Of a stretch of 8,409 bases of DNA, positions 1 to 7,201 are shown piece after piece. The DNA lies in assembly GCA_009843725.1 (NCBI GenBank), contig VYCX01000334.1, positions 1 to 8,409 on the forward strand, written 5' to 3'. Origin of the DNA: Boseongicola sp. SB0675_bin_26 (lineage in GTDB: Bacteria > Pseudomonadota > Alphaproteobacteria > Rhodobacterales > Rhodobacteraceae). Below the pieces are notes generated by a model. That model saw nothing but the letters and a program-made list of their open reading frames with translations. It was not told the DNA's origin and did no database searches. Position numbers and translations under genes: made by a program. How positions within the stretch are numbered: position 1 is the first letter of the stretch; every line of letters starts with the position of its first letter.

Positions 1-1030
1 CGCATCGCGCTTCAAGAACCGCCAGGATCATGGCAAGCCGACCGCCGTCCCAGCCGACCACCGAGCGCCGGGCGCTGCCGGCCGGGGCTGGGGAGATCAG
101 TGCCTGGATTTCGCAGAGGACGGGTCGGGTGCCCTCGATGCCTGCAAAGACCGTCGTGCCGGGGCTGCCAGCGTCGCGGTCGGAAAGGAACAGTACGGAC
201 GGATTCGCGACTTCGGCAAGACCGGTGCCGGTCATCTCGAACACCCCGATCTCGTCAGCCGGTCCGAACCTGTTCTTGACGGCGCGGAGGATCCTGAACT
301 GGTGTCCGCGCTCGCCTTCGAAGTAGAGCACCGTGTCGACCATGTGCTCGATGACGCGCGGACCCGCAATCTGGCCTTCCTTGGTGACATGGCCCACAAG
401 CACCACGCTGATGCCCTTGCGCTTGGCGAAAGACGTGAGTTCATGAGTCGCCGCACGCACCTGCGAGACCGAGCCTGGCGCGCTTTCGACCGTGTCCAGC
501 CAAACGGTCTGGATCGAATCGATCACGGCGACGGAGGGTTTCTCCTCTTCCAGGGTCGTCAGGATGTTTCGAAGGTCGGTTTCCACGGCGAGTTGCACCG
601 GAGCATCGGTCAGGCCAAGGCGCTTGGCACGCAGCCTGATCTGGCTGGAAGCTTCTTCCCCCGAGATGTAGGCCGCCCGCAGCCCCTTTCGCGCATAGGC
701 CGCCGCGGCCTGCAGAAGCAGCGTCGACTTGCCGATGCCCGGGTCGCCGCCCACAAGGACGGCACTTGCGGGAACGAGCCCGCCGCCGAGAACCCGGTCG
801 AGTTCGGCCATGCCCGAATTGTCGCGCGGAAGAGGTTCGTCCTCGCTCGCAAGGTCGCTGAGCGGAACGGCATTGCCGCGTACTGGGCCAAGACCCTTGG
901 CTCCAGGTCCGGTCGATAGCGGTGCATCCTCGGAAATCGAGTTCCACGCGCCGCACTCGTCGCAACGTCCGGACCACTTGGCATGCACGGCGCCGCAATT
1001 CGCGCAGGAGAGGCGCATCGACTTCGTCAT
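1..1030 (-). CDS. radA: DNA repair protein RadA (Sms), 3' end beyond the window
   Basis: RadA is a RecA-related ATPase that drives branch migration of recombination intermediates and helps process stalled forks. The 343 visible residues start at an ATG at 1030, with AAGG a few bases upstream. The N-terminal zinc finger is C9-x2-C12 and C23-x2-C26. Walker A (GDPGIGKS) lies at about residues 95-102, a hydrophobic strand ending in VID at about 167-171 fits Walker B, and the RadA-diagnostic KNRFG motif is at 252-256. Family members are about 450 residues, so roughly the last 110, the Lon-protease-like C-terminal domain, lie off the left edge. The gene lies 193 bp downstream of the mlaF-like gene on the same strand, and cvpA and purF would be expected next by analogy. 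No frameshift or missing key residue is seen. The identification is firm. Confidence 0.97.
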   Translation of the reverse strand, partial: MTKSMRLSCANCGAVHAKWSGRCDECGAWNSISEDAPLSTGPGAKGLGPVRGNAVPLSDLASEDEPLPRDNSGMAELDRVLGGGLVPASAVLVGGDPGIGKSTLLLQAAAAYARKGLRAAYISGEEASSQIRLRAKRLGLTDAPVQLAVETDLRNILTTLEEEKPSVAVIDSIQTVWLDTVESAPGSVSQVRAATHELTSFAKRKGISVVLVGHVTKEGQIAGPRVIEHMVDTVLYFEGERGHQFRILRAVKNRFGPADEIGVFEMTGTGLAEVANPSVLFLSDRDAGSPGTTVFAGIEGTRPVLCEIQALISPAPAGSARRSVVGWDGGRLAMILAVLEARC

Positions 1031-1175
1031 GGCGCCTTCTTGCCTGTGCCGAAAGGGCGAGACAAGCAGGTATCGCGCAGGAATGTCGCCTGACCTGCCG
1101 GAGTTGATACGCGATTCTGCACGACGAGCGGATGCGCAGATCCCCGGGGCTTGCGCGGATTGGCGGAGGTCTCTT

Positions 1176-1215
1176 CCCATGCCGCCCGACCCGACGGCCC
1201 GAACTGCGGCATGGG
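1176..1215 (-). terminator. Hairpin just past the mlaF stop (possible terminator or mRNA-stabilising stem)
   Basis: CCCATGCCGC at 1176-1185 and GCGGCATGGG at 1206-1215 form a perfect 10-bp inverted repeat around a 20-base loop. In the minus-strand transcript the stem begins about 9 bases after the mlaF stop codon. No T-run follows on either strand, so this is not a standard Rho-independent terminator. It could protect the 3' end of the alr-mlaE-mlaF message, attenuate read-through into radA, or pair by chance in GC-rich DNA. Confidence 0.4.
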
Positions 1216-1223
1216 CATGGGCC

Positions 1224-1985
1224 TCAACGAACCGTCTTGATCGGTCCCTCGGCGCTGCCGGCGATGAACTGCGCGACACACGGATCGCCGCAGCTGTCCA
1301 TTTCGCTGGCTGGTCCGGTCCACTGGATCATGCCGTCATGGAGCATTGCGACTTCGTCCGCGATCGCCCGGACGCTCGACATGTCGTGGGTGATGGTCAT
1401 GGCGGTCGAGCCCATCTCGCTGGCAATCCCGCGGATCAGGTCGTTGATGACGCCGGCCATGATCGGGTCGAGCCCGGTCGTCGGCTCGTCGAAGAAGATG
1501 ATCTCGGGTTCGGTGGCGATGGCGCGCGCAAGACCTACGCGCTTCTGCATGCCTCCCGAAAGCTCGGCCGGAAACAGGTCTGCCACATCGGACGACAACC
1601 CGACTCGGCGGAGCTTTTCGATCGCGATGTCACGCGCTTCGGCCCGCGGCTTCTTGAGGGATCCGCGCAAGAGCCGGAACGCCACGTTTTGCCAGACAGG
1701 AAGGGAATCGAAGAGTGCGCTGCCCTGGAAGAGCATTCCGAACCGGGCGAGGAAGGCGTCCCGTTCGGGCGTGCCCTGCCGGAGATTGGTGACGTCGGTC
1801 CCGTCCACGCTGATCGCGCCCTTGTCTGGCTGAACGAGCCCCAGCACGCATTTCAGGAGCACCGACTTGCCCGTGCCCGAGCCGCCGATGATCACCATGC
1901 TCCTGCCTTTCCGCAGGGTCAGGCTGACTCCGGTCAGAACCGTGTTCGCGCCAAAGGCCTTATGTACATCCACAAGTTCGATCAT
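1224..1985 (-). CDS. mlaF: MlaF-type ABC transporter ATP-binding protein
   Basis: This is the cytoplasmic ATPase of an Mla-type lipid transporter, which with an MlaE permease moves phospholipids between the membranes and keeps the outer membrane asymmetric. The 253 residues show Walker A (GGSGTGKS, 34-41), Q-loop Q87, the ABC signature LSGGM (142-146), Walker B IIFFDEP (162-168) and the H-loop histidine at 200. The signature followed by QKRVGLARA is characteristic of the Mla/Ttg2/Mkl subfamily. The chosen ATG overlaps the stop of the upstream permease as ATGA. A longer ORF from 2114 is rejected because it would lie inside the permease gene and adds an arginine-rich, non-homologous leader. No Shine-Dalgarno is visible at 1985, so translation probably depends on reinitiation. 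The substrate is assigned from the family only. Confidence 0.94.
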   Translation of the reverse strand: MIELVDVHKAFGANTVLTGVSLTLRKGRSMVIIGGSGTGKSVLLKCVLGLVQPDKGAISVDGTDVTNLRQGTPERDAFLARFGMLFQGSALFDSLPVWQNVAFRLLRGSLKKPRAEARDIAIEKLRRVGLSSDVADLFPAELSGGMQKRVGLARAIATEPEIIFFDEPTTGLDPIMAGVINDLIRGIASEMGSTAMTITHDMSSVRAIADEVAMLHDGMIQWTGPASEMDSCGDPCVAQFIAGSAEGPIKTVR

Positions 1986-2755
1986 GCCGAGAAGAACAGT
2001 TCTGTAAGCACGAAGTTGGCGGCGAGGATCAGCACGCTCGCGGCAACGACCGCGCTCTTGGTTGCCCGCCCGACGCCTTGTGCGCCCCGGCCGGATCGCA
2101 TGCCGAAATAGCATCCCATCAGGGCGGCAAGGAAGCCGAAGGCGGCTGCCTTGGTGAGCGACGAGACGACGTCCAGCGGCTCCAGGAAGTCAATGGTGTT
2201 TCTCAGATAGGTTCCGGCGTTGAAACCCAGCCGCTCGACGCCGACGAGATAGCCGCCCATGATTCCGATGATGTCGCCGACGCCAACCAGGAACGGCATG
2301 ACGACCGTTGCTGCGAGGACGCGAGGCAACGTCAGGTACTTGGCCGGATTGGTCGACAGTGTGATCAGGGCATCGATCTGCTCCGTGACCTTCATCGTGG
2401 CGATTTCGGCTGCGATCGAGGAGGTGACGCGGGCGGCGATCATGAGGCCGACAAGAACCGGCCCCAGTTCGCGCACCATGCCGATCGCAACGATCTGGGG
2501 CACGACGGCCTCGGCCGAGAAGCGCGCACCGCCGGCATAGATCTGGAGGGCGAGCGCGCCGCCGGTGAAGATGGTGGTGAGTCCGACCACAGGAAGCGAG
2601 AAGTAGCCAATCTGCACCAGCGCCTGCGCGAACTCGCGGGGATAGTAGGGAGGGCGTCCCAAATGGCTGACGGCATCGATGGCGAACAGCGTGACCCGGC
2701 CGATTGCAGCGAGCATGGCGAGCACTGCCCGTCCGATGATGGCCAGGACGTTCAT
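1982..2755 (-). CDS. mlaE: MlaE-family ABC transporter permease
   Basis: This is the inner-membrane permease partner of the adjacent MlaF-type ATPase, in the MlaE (formerly YrbE/DUF140) family of phospholipid transporters. It has 257 residues, the usual family length. Hydrophobic segments lie near the N-terminus (interfacial helix), around 50-75, 85-115, 145-175, 200-220 and 235-255. The conserved core is visible as [18 protein letters not shown], followed by the [16 protein letters not shown] stretch typical of the family. The start overlaps the alr stop as ATGA and the stop overlaps the mlaF start in the same way, with no clear Shine-Dalgarno, so the three genes are probably translationally coupled. 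No mlaD, mlaC or mlaB lies alongside; the substrate-binding partners must be encoded elsewhere. Confidence 0.94.
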   Translation of the reverse strand: MNVLAIIGRAVLAMLAAIGRVTLFAIDAVSHLGRPPYYPREFAQALVQIGYFSLPVVGLTTIFTGGALALQIYAGGARFSAEAVVPQIVAIGMVRELGPVLVGLMIAARVTSSIAAEIATMKVTEQIDALITLSTNPAKYLTLPRVLAATVVMPFLVGVGDIIGIMGGYLVGVERLGFNAGTYLRNTIDFLEPLDVVSSLTKAAAFGFLAALMGCYFGMRSGRGAQGVGRATKSAVVAASVLILAANFVLTELFFSA

Positions 2756-3825
2756 TGCGGCAAGTATACGCGTTCGTAGCGTGTTCCGAGGGATGTCAGG
2801 ATTTCGTATCCGATCGTGTCGGCGGCTTCGGCGAAGTCATCAACCGACGCATTTGGGCCGATGACCTGCAACGATGCCGGCACCTTGTGCAGTCCGCTCA
2901 CGTCCACGGTGACGAGGTCCATCGATATGCGTCCTACGACGGGGCAGGGCGTGTGCCCGGCGAAGACCACGGCTCCGGGCGCCGCCGCACGCAGGAGTCC
3001 GTCTGCGTATCCGGCGGAGATCGTGGCAACCTTGGTCGGGACGGCCGCGGTCCAGGCATTGCCATAGCCCACGGTTTCGCCGGGCTGAACGGTCCTGGTC
3101 TGGATGACCGGCACATCGAGACGGATGGCTGGCCGGGCCTCGCAAAATGGCTGGCCGCCGTAGAGCCCGACGCCCGGTCGGGTAAGGTCGAAATGATACT
3201 CCGGGCCGAGGAGAATTCCGCCGGTGGCGGCCAGCGAACGGCGGCGTGAAATTCCGTCGGTCATCCCGCGAAATGCATCAAGTTGCCGCGCATTCATTGG
3301 ATGATCGGGTTCGTCTGCGCAGGCGAGGTGGCTCATGACGAGGAGCGGTCCTGACTCCAGGATCTCGCCCTTGCAGTCGCTCCATTCTGAAGGCTCAAAG
3401 CCCAGACGGTTCATGCCGGTATCGATTTGAACGCCAAAGGGATGTGCGGGCGCATTCGCGGCATGGCGTGACATCTGGTCCGGTGCGTTGAGCAACGGGA
3501 TCAAGCGTGCCGAGACCAGCGTATCGGATTCGCCTTCCATGTGGCCGGCAAACACGTAGATGTCGGGCAGGTTGCCAAGCACGTCGCGGACCGCGACGCC
3601 TTCCTCTGCAAGGGCGACGAAATAGCTCCTCGCGCCTGCTTCAGCCAGCGCCTTCGCAACGCGGGCCGCCCCGATTCCGTATGCGTCGGCCTTGACGACG
3701 GCAGCCGTCTCCACTTCGTTGTCCGACAGGGCGTCAAGTGCGCGCCAGTTCGCGCAAATGGCGTCAAGATCGATGGTCAGGCGCGCGGCTCCCATGTTCG
3801 AGGGTGTCGGACACGGGGTGTGCAT
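2752..3825 (-). CDS. alr: Alanine racemase
   Basis: This PLP-dependent cytoplasmic enzyme interconverts L- and D-alanine and supplies D-alanine for peptidoglycan. With the ATG at 3825 it has 357 residues, within the family range. The PLP lysine is in AVVKADAYG (K45), the catalytic tyrosine in TVGYGNAW (Y254), the cofactor-contacting arginine in [10 protein letters not shown] (R216), and GRISMD, a conserved active-site motif, lies near 299-304. It is the first gene of an overlapping trio with the MlaE- and MlaF-type genes. A weak GGGG lies upstream of 3825. A second ATG at 3795, directly before the conserved GAARLTIDL, gives 347 residues and is possible but lacks a Shine-Dalgarno. The frame stays open upstream to 4137, but that leader is proline/arginine-rich and unlike any racemase N-terminus. 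Function is firm; the exact start is not. Confidence 0.95.
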   Translation of the reverse strand: MHTPCPTPSNMGAARLTIDLDAICANWRALDALSDNEVETAAVVKADAYGIGAARVAKALAEAGARSYFVALAEEGVAVRDVLGNLPDIYVFAGHMEGESDTLVSARLIPLLNAPDQMSRHAANAPAHPFGVQIDTGMNRLGFEPSEWSDCKGEILESGPLLVMSHLACADEPDHPMNARQLDAFRGMTDGISRRRSLAATGGILLGPEYHFDLTRPGVGLYGGQPFCEARPAIRLDVPVIQTRTVQPGETVGYGNAWTAAVPTKVATISAGYADGLLRAAAPGAVVFAGHTPCPVVGRISMDLVTVDVSGLHKVPASLQVIGPNASVDDFAEAADTIGYEILTSLGTRYERVYLPQ

Positions 3826-4218
3826 CGTCAACCCCGGATTGCTCGTATCCGCAGGGTTCGGCGATGCCGCGAGGTTGAATCGAAGGGCCGGCGCCTCGGG
3901 TTGCCTTGGTGGAGGCGGTATCTGCGCAATGCGTCGGATGCGCCAATGCCACGCGCGGAGGTGAAGCTCGTCCGCCCTAACAGGCTGCGCACGAACGGGG
4001 CCTCCAGCCGGGAAGGCCCGCAAAGTCTCGGGCGGGATCCTGCAGCAGGACGCGACGACAACGGAGAATTCCCGAATCCATGCTTGATCCCCAAGGCGAT
4101 CCGTCTGACAGTCCCCGGAACGAAGGGTTGCGGTCACGCTCGACCCAAGAACGACAGACTGTTAGGGACATCAAGGGCCAACATGAGGGACGAACAGGAC
4201 AGAAAAGGAACTGCCGTG
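3826..4218. other. Gene-free divergent intergenic region between alr and the exported-protein gene
   Basis: These 393 bases lie between the start of alr (minus) and the start of the exported protein (plus), so they should hold both promoters. I could not identify convincing -35/-10 pairs. A modest hairpin is present: GGGCCT at 3998-4003 and AGGCCC at 4014-4019 around a 10-base loop. Open frames cross the region on both strands, but none resembles a known protein. No remnant of dnaB, which often neighbours alr in related bacteria, is visible. Confidence 0.6.
4205..4210 (+). promoter_or_regulatory. Ribosome binding site deciding the start at 4219
   Basis: AAGGAA ends 8 bases before the ATG at 4219. 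This favours that codon over the ATG at 4183 and gives a compact signal peptide. Confidence 0.6.
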
Positions 4219-4725
4219 ATGGGATTGAAAGCCATGCGTGCAGCCGCCATTGCGATGTCGACGCTGCTTGTTTTGCACGGTACCGCTGATGCGCAGGAAG
4301 CGGGCAGCTTTCGCAGCCTGCAAAGCTACGTTCAAGACTACACCACCATTGATCATGCGGGGGGCGCAGTCACTGCCGGAACGCTCGTTGGAACCAGCAC
4401 GATCCTGGAGAGCAGCGGTCCGCCCTTTGTCAAAGGCGAGACGATCATCGCGAGGTGTGTCGTGTTCGTTCGCACAATGCGAAACGGTGTCGTTGAAGTG
4501 GAGTCTCCATGCACGCACACGGATGTCACGGGTGACGAGTTTTATCTTCTGGCCCGTCGCAAGGAAGGCGACATTGCCGAAAGCGGTGGCGGCGAGGGTC
4601 GGGCTGAGATCATGGGCGGAACCGGAAAATATGCCGGTATTTCGGGCGAATGCACTTATGTGGCACGATACCTTCCCGCAAACCACGCTGACACATCCAG
4701 CAAATGCACATGGCAAAAGCCGTAA
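4219..4725 (+). CDS. Exported hypothetical protein with GGTGKYAG motif (possible allene-oxide-cyclase-like barrel)
   Basis: The 168-residue product begins with a Sec signal peptide: a short basic n-region, a hydrophobic stretch of about residues 8-20, and likely cleavage after TADA at residue 25. The mature part of about 143 residues is predicted periplasmic or secreted. It contains four cysteines (80, 98, 145, 163), enough for two disulfides. Near the C-terminus, GRAEIMGGTGKYAGISG at about 127-143 resembles the GGTGKY/FAG turn found in small beta-barrel proteins of the allene oxide cyclase/dirigent-like type, although I see no plant-type catalytic signature. The rest is rich in alternating hydrophobic residues, consistent with beta structure. 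The gene precedes an outer-membrane protein gene by 61 bp on the same strand. The fold is inferred from one motif; the function is unknown. Confidence 0.78.
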   Translation: MGLKAMRAAAIAMSTLLVLHGTADAQEAGSFRSLQSYVQDYTTIDHAGGAVTAGTLVGTSTILESSGPPFVKGETIIARCVVFVRTMRNGVVEVESPCTHTDVTGDEFYLLARRKEGDIAESGGGEGRAEIMGGTGKYAGISGECTYVARYLPANHADTSSKCTWQKP

Positions 4726-4786
4726 TGCGCCTGTTTGCCCTCTTTGCGGCACCAGTTGCAGTTGAACGGGCAGGGAAATCAATCAC

Positions 4787-5701
4787 ATGAACGCACGAGG
4801 ACGAGGCAGCATCGCAGGACGGCCGCCAGCCAGGATGCTCGGCGTCGAGCGTGCGGCAACGGTGCGTGCCTGTCCGGGACACCGTCGTTTTGGGGCCTTG
4901 GCCATACCTCGCGGATGCCTGAATGCGTTGTCCCGGCTTGCGACTGTCACGGCTCTTGCTTCGATGTCATTGTGTCCAGGAGCTGCAGGCGCGGACGAAT
5001 TCTATCTGCGGGGCGGTCTTGGACTTGACTGGGCCAGCGATGCTGCCTTCACCGACATCGACTGTTCCAGCACCTTGCCGGCGGCGCTGTACGGCTGCGG
5101 AACGGATCGCGATGGCGCGCCTCGCCATTCCCTCGGCGACTTTGGAAGGATAGCGGTGCTGGAACTCGGGCTTGGTTACGCACCCGCAGGCGCGATGCGC
5201 TACGAGATTCTGGTGGAACATCGGCCACGCTACGGCTTCGAGGGCCGTGCCAACTTTCTCGCGCCGGATCGACAGCAGTCGGTGGCCGCGGACGTCTCGT
5301 CGGTGTCCGGCATGCTGGCGGCATTTGCCGATTTTCCGGAACTTGGGTCGGGCGGAAGTGCGGCGATCACGCCCTACGTCGGAGCGGGCGTTGGTGCCGT
5401 GCGCAACCGGATCGGCATGACCACCATGACGTTTCCGGCGACAACGACGAGCGTGCGGGGCGGGAGCCGGACGGACCTGGCCTGGATGGCGACCGCTGGA
5501 GTCTCGGTGCCGCTGAATGAGCGGCTTGGTCTGGATGTGGCGTGGCGCTACACAGATCTCGGCGAGGTCCACACCGGAATGGGCGAAGGCGGAGTGATGT
5601 GGCGCGACGGCAGCCGCGACCCAATTGCGCTTGATCTGGCTCCCACGTGGGCGCGTATCCGGAGCCACGGTCTCCGGGTGTCGCTGCGGTATTCCTTCTG
5701 A
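4787..5701 (+). CDS. Outer-membrane beta-barrel protein (porin-like family)
   Basis: This is a predicted outer-membrane barrel. The mature part starts after a hydrophobic segment (about residues 50-66) and AGA at 67-69, followed by DEFYLRGGLGLDW, a typical first strand. Alternating glycine/aromatic strands follow, including ITPYVGAGVGAV (194-205), an amphipathic LGLDVAWRYTDLGEV near the C-terminal third, and the terminal strand LRVSLRYSF. The terminal phenylalanine is the classical BAM recognition signature. Cysteines 93 and 104 may form a loop disulfide. Substrate and pore activity cannot be told. The start is uncertain. The ATG at 4787 has AGGGA 10 bases upstream but gives an unusually long, arginine-rich leader of about 69 residues. 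An ATG at 4835 is in frame, and a TTG at 4928 would give a textbook 22-residue signal peptide. Confidence 0.85.
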   Translation: MNARGRGSIAGRPPARMLGVERAATVRACPGHRRFGALAIPRGCLNALSRLATVTALASMSLCPGAAGADEFYLRGGLGLDWASDAAFTDIDCSSTLPAALYGCGTDRDGAPRHSLGDFGRIAVLELGLGYAPAGAMRYEILVEHRPRYGFEGRANFLAPDRQQSVAADVSSVSGMLAAFADFPELGSGGSAAITPYVGAGVGAVRNRIGMTTMTFPATTTSVRGGSRTDLAWMATAGVSVPLNERLGLDVAWRYTDLGEVHTGMGEGGVMWRDGSRDPIALDLAPTWARIRSHGLRVSLRYSF

Positions 5702-5745
5702 GTTTCGTTGCAAGGCCGAGAATTTGGCGTGATTTGGAATCAGCA

Positions 5746-5997
5746 ATGCACGAGGAACGGCCGGTCGGCGCGGGAGGGCCGGAACCCGCGCACCGGCGAA
5801 CGCATCGCGATCGGCCCGTCGGCTTGCCCGATGGCTGGATTTTCTCCGTCTGGTGCGAATTCCGGCAGAACTTCTGCACGTTCCGACTTGACCGCACGGA
5901 GAGCCTCGTCCCGACGGGCGTGAGGCTTACCGAAGACGAGGCAACGGAGCTGTGCTCCTTCATGGCGTCGGAGCGCTGCGAGGCGTGGGGGCATTGA
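5746..5997 (+). CDS. Small cysteine-containing hypothetical protein
   Basis: This 83-residue orphan starts at an ATG 44 bp after the outer-membrane protein stop, with a weak GGAA 6 bases upstream. The first 27 residues are charged and proline-rich. The remainder looks folded: GWIFSVWCEFRQNFCTFRLD (30-49), then an acidic helix LTEDEATELCSFMASERC (61-78). Four cysteines (37, 44, 70, 78), two per segment, could bind a metal or form disulfides; no signal peptide is seen. Third-position GC is high in the second half, as expected of a real gene here. I do not recognise a family. The frame also extends back into the upstream gene, so the start is uncertain and a chance ORF is not excluded. Confidence 0.45.
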   Translation: MHEERPVGAGGPEPAHRRTHRDRPVGLPDGWIFSVWCEFRQNFCTFRLDRTESLVPTGVRLTEDEATELCSFMASERCEAWGH

Positions 5998-6060
5998 CCG
6001 GCCGTCAATGCAATTCCTCCATCTTGAGTCCAGCGCTGTTTGCACCCTTCGCCGGGGCCG

Positions 6061-6064
6061 GGAG
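6061..6064 (+). promoter_or_regulatory. Ribosome binding site for the GTG at 6072
   Basis: GGAG lies 7 bases before a GTG. It is the reason for choosing 6072 over the in-frame ATG at 5952, which would overlap the preceding ORF. Confidence 0.45.
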
Positions 6065-6071
6065 CGACTTC

Positions 6072-6278
6072 GTGTCCCAACGCGCCCGGAAACGGCTCGT
6101 TTTGGCCAGGGCCGTGAAGGGGCAACCCGGAAAACTGGCGGGACTGCTGGATCTGGCATGCCTTGCCGGCAGGGAAGAGGACATCCGCCGGCTTTCCGGG
6201 CTCGGCGTCTCACGGACCGCAATTGCGAGGGCGACAGGGTTGTCCCCGTCTGCGCTGTACGATGTCATGCAGACGTAG
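6072..6278 (+). CDS. Small helix-turn-helix-like protein
   Basis: The 68-residue product from the GTG at 6072 is basic at its N-terminus (SQRARKR), then helical and leucine/alanine-rich. It ends in a likely helix-turn-helix: EEDIRRLSGLGVSRTAIARA followed by TGLSPSALYDVMQT, with the turn at about LGVS (44-47) and the second helix around SPSALYDVM. The spacing resembles the DNA-binding tri-helical motif of resolvase/Hin C-termini and of small XRE- or MarR-type domains, so DNA binding is plausible. No enzymatic or ligand domain is attached. It sits 74 bp after the cysteine-containing ORF and 86 bp before the SnoaL-like gene, so it could regulate either or be a detached HTH fragment of a larger protein. 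The family is not identified. Confidence 0.48.
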   Translation: MSQRARKRLVLARAVKGQPGKLAGLLDLACLAGREEDIRRLSGLGVSRTAIARATGLSPSALYDVMQT

Positions 6279-6352
6279 GGACAGGGAGCCGACCGTCCCC
6301 GCGTGCAATCGGGACGAACCCGGTCAGGATCCCGGGCAAGGCGACGAGCAGG

Positions 6353-6357
6353 GGAGG
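6353..6357 (+). promoter_or_regulatory. Strong ribosome binding site for the SnoaL-like gene
   Basis: GGAGG lies 7 bases before the ATG at 6365. It is the best Shine-Dalgarno seen in the window and settles this start against the longer frame opening at 6008. Confidence 0.75.
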
Positions 6358-6364
6358 AAGACGG

Positions 6365-6763
6365 ATGAATCGACCCGGCGCACCGTTAGCCAGGCGGCAG
6401 GGCCGGGATGTGGCGATCGAGCTATGGCGCTGCTTCGACCAGAGGCGGTTCCGGGATGCCTTGCCGTTGCTGTCCGAAGACTTTGAGGCGCATTGGCCTA
6501 ACACTAGAGAGCACATCCGCGGCCCCGGGAACTTCATCGCCCTCAACGAAAGCTATCCGGGCGACTGGCGTTGCACGGTCCGACGAATCGACGAGTGCGC
6601 CGATGCCGTGGTGACCGTGACGGAGATCAGTGACGGCGAGACCTCCTTCTTCGCGGTGTCTTTCCTTGAGGTGCGGCACGGCCGGATTGTCAGGGCGGAG
6701 GAGTATTTCGCGGAGAACGGCCCTCCGCCGTTTGACCGTTCGGCGTTCGCCGAGCGCTATTGA
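6365..6763 (+). CDS. SnoaL-like / NTF2-like family protein
   Basis: The 132-residue product matches the small cone-shaped NTF2-like fold in length and pattern. An N-terminal helix (VAIELWRCFDQRRFRDALPL, about 16-35) is followed by LLSEDFEAHWPNTREHIRGP, the typical description of a substrate pocket entry, then strands VVTVTEISDGETSFFAVSFLEV. The closing segment is IVRAEEYFAENGPPPF, a hallmark of bacterial members annotated as nuclear transport factor 2 family proteins. Such proteins are often isomerases, hydrolases or ligand binders, but no specific substrate can be assigned here; E41, W44 and E112-E113 are candidate pocket residues. It has no signal peptide and is probably cytoplasmic. The strong GGAGG fixes the start. 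Confidence 0.85.
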   Translation: MNRPGAPLARRQGRDVAIELWRCFDQRRFRDALPLLSEDFEAHWPNTREHIRGPGNFIALNESYPGDWRCTVRRIDECADAVVTVTEISDGETSFFAVSFLEVRHGRIVRAEEYFAENGPPPFDRSAFAERY

Positions 6764-7201
6764 TCCACATTGCGCTTCCGTGGCTCGCCTGCGTTGCCTC
6801 GGTCCATGCCATGATGCCCTCATGTCGGTTCCGGCACCCGCAGGATTGCCATGGCTTGAGGCCATCCGCGAAGCCAGGAACGAGCTAATGGACATCCTGC
6901 GCCTCCCGTTCCCGCGACATGACGGGCCCGCTTGAGACGACCCGACTGGGACGAAAGGTGGATCCTGTGTGCGAACGGCGCCCAGCAGTTCAGGAGGGCG
7001 TTCCGGGCCTGAATGGCCGGAGGGGAGGTCCAGGGCGACATTGCCGAGTGTTTCCAGGGACTGTTTCGGACGCGTGGACTCGATCCGGGCGGGCGCGTCA
7101 GGCATGTCGGCATCGTTTCCTGGGCGACGGCGAGGTCATCTGCGGCATCCGATCCAGCAAGAACCGCCTGCCCGTCTGGCCAGGCGATCATCATGAGAGC
7201 C
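6764..7201. other. Region of 438 bp without a convincing gene, between convergent genes
   Basis: This lies between the SnoaL-like stop (plus) and the MFS stop (minus). No frame covers it with a protein I recognise. One short plausible ORF (6822-6935) is listed separately. On the minus strand, two frames read acceptably in succession (around 7200-7105, then 7105-6950), which could be a decayed gene, but no homology is evident. No terminator with a T-run was found, although one would be expected between convergent genes. A short stem (ATGGC / GCCAT, loop 5) occurs near 6850-6866. Confidence 0.5.
6822..6935 (+). CDS. Doubtful 37-residue ORF
   Basis: The ATG at 6822 opens a 37-codon frame with a clear amphipathic helix, LPWLEAIREARNELMDILRL (9-28), flanked by proline-rich ends. 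No Shine-Dalgarno precedes it and the frame is open further upstream, so this may be a gene fragment or chance. It is listed because the helix is unusually well formed for a random frame. Confidence 0.18.
   Translation: MSVPAPAGLPWLEAIREARNELMDILRLPFPRHDGPA

Noticed and set aside
729..2111. A 460-codon plus-strand frame across radA and mlaF
   Set aside because: It is antisense to two well-supported genes with intact catalytic motifs, and its product has low complexity and no recognisable domain.
1986..2114. Upstream extension of the mlaF-like gene by 43 codons
   Set aside because: It would lie inside the permease gene. The ATG at 1985 begins exactly where ABC ATPase similarity begins ([12 protein letters not shown]).
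3826..4137. Upstream extension of alr by 104 codons
   Set aside because: The added residues are proline/arginine-rich and unlike any alanine racemase; the start at 3825 already gives the normal family length.
3541..4218. N-terminal extension of the exported protein through alr
   Set aside because: The frame is open by chance antisense to alr; the signal peptide and Shine-Dalgarno place the start at 4219.
6279..6364. Short GC-rich stems (GGGAC / GTCCC and CCCGG / CCGGG) between the HTH and SnoaL-like genes
   Set aside because: Five-base stems without a T-run are common by chance at this base composition; not called as terminators.
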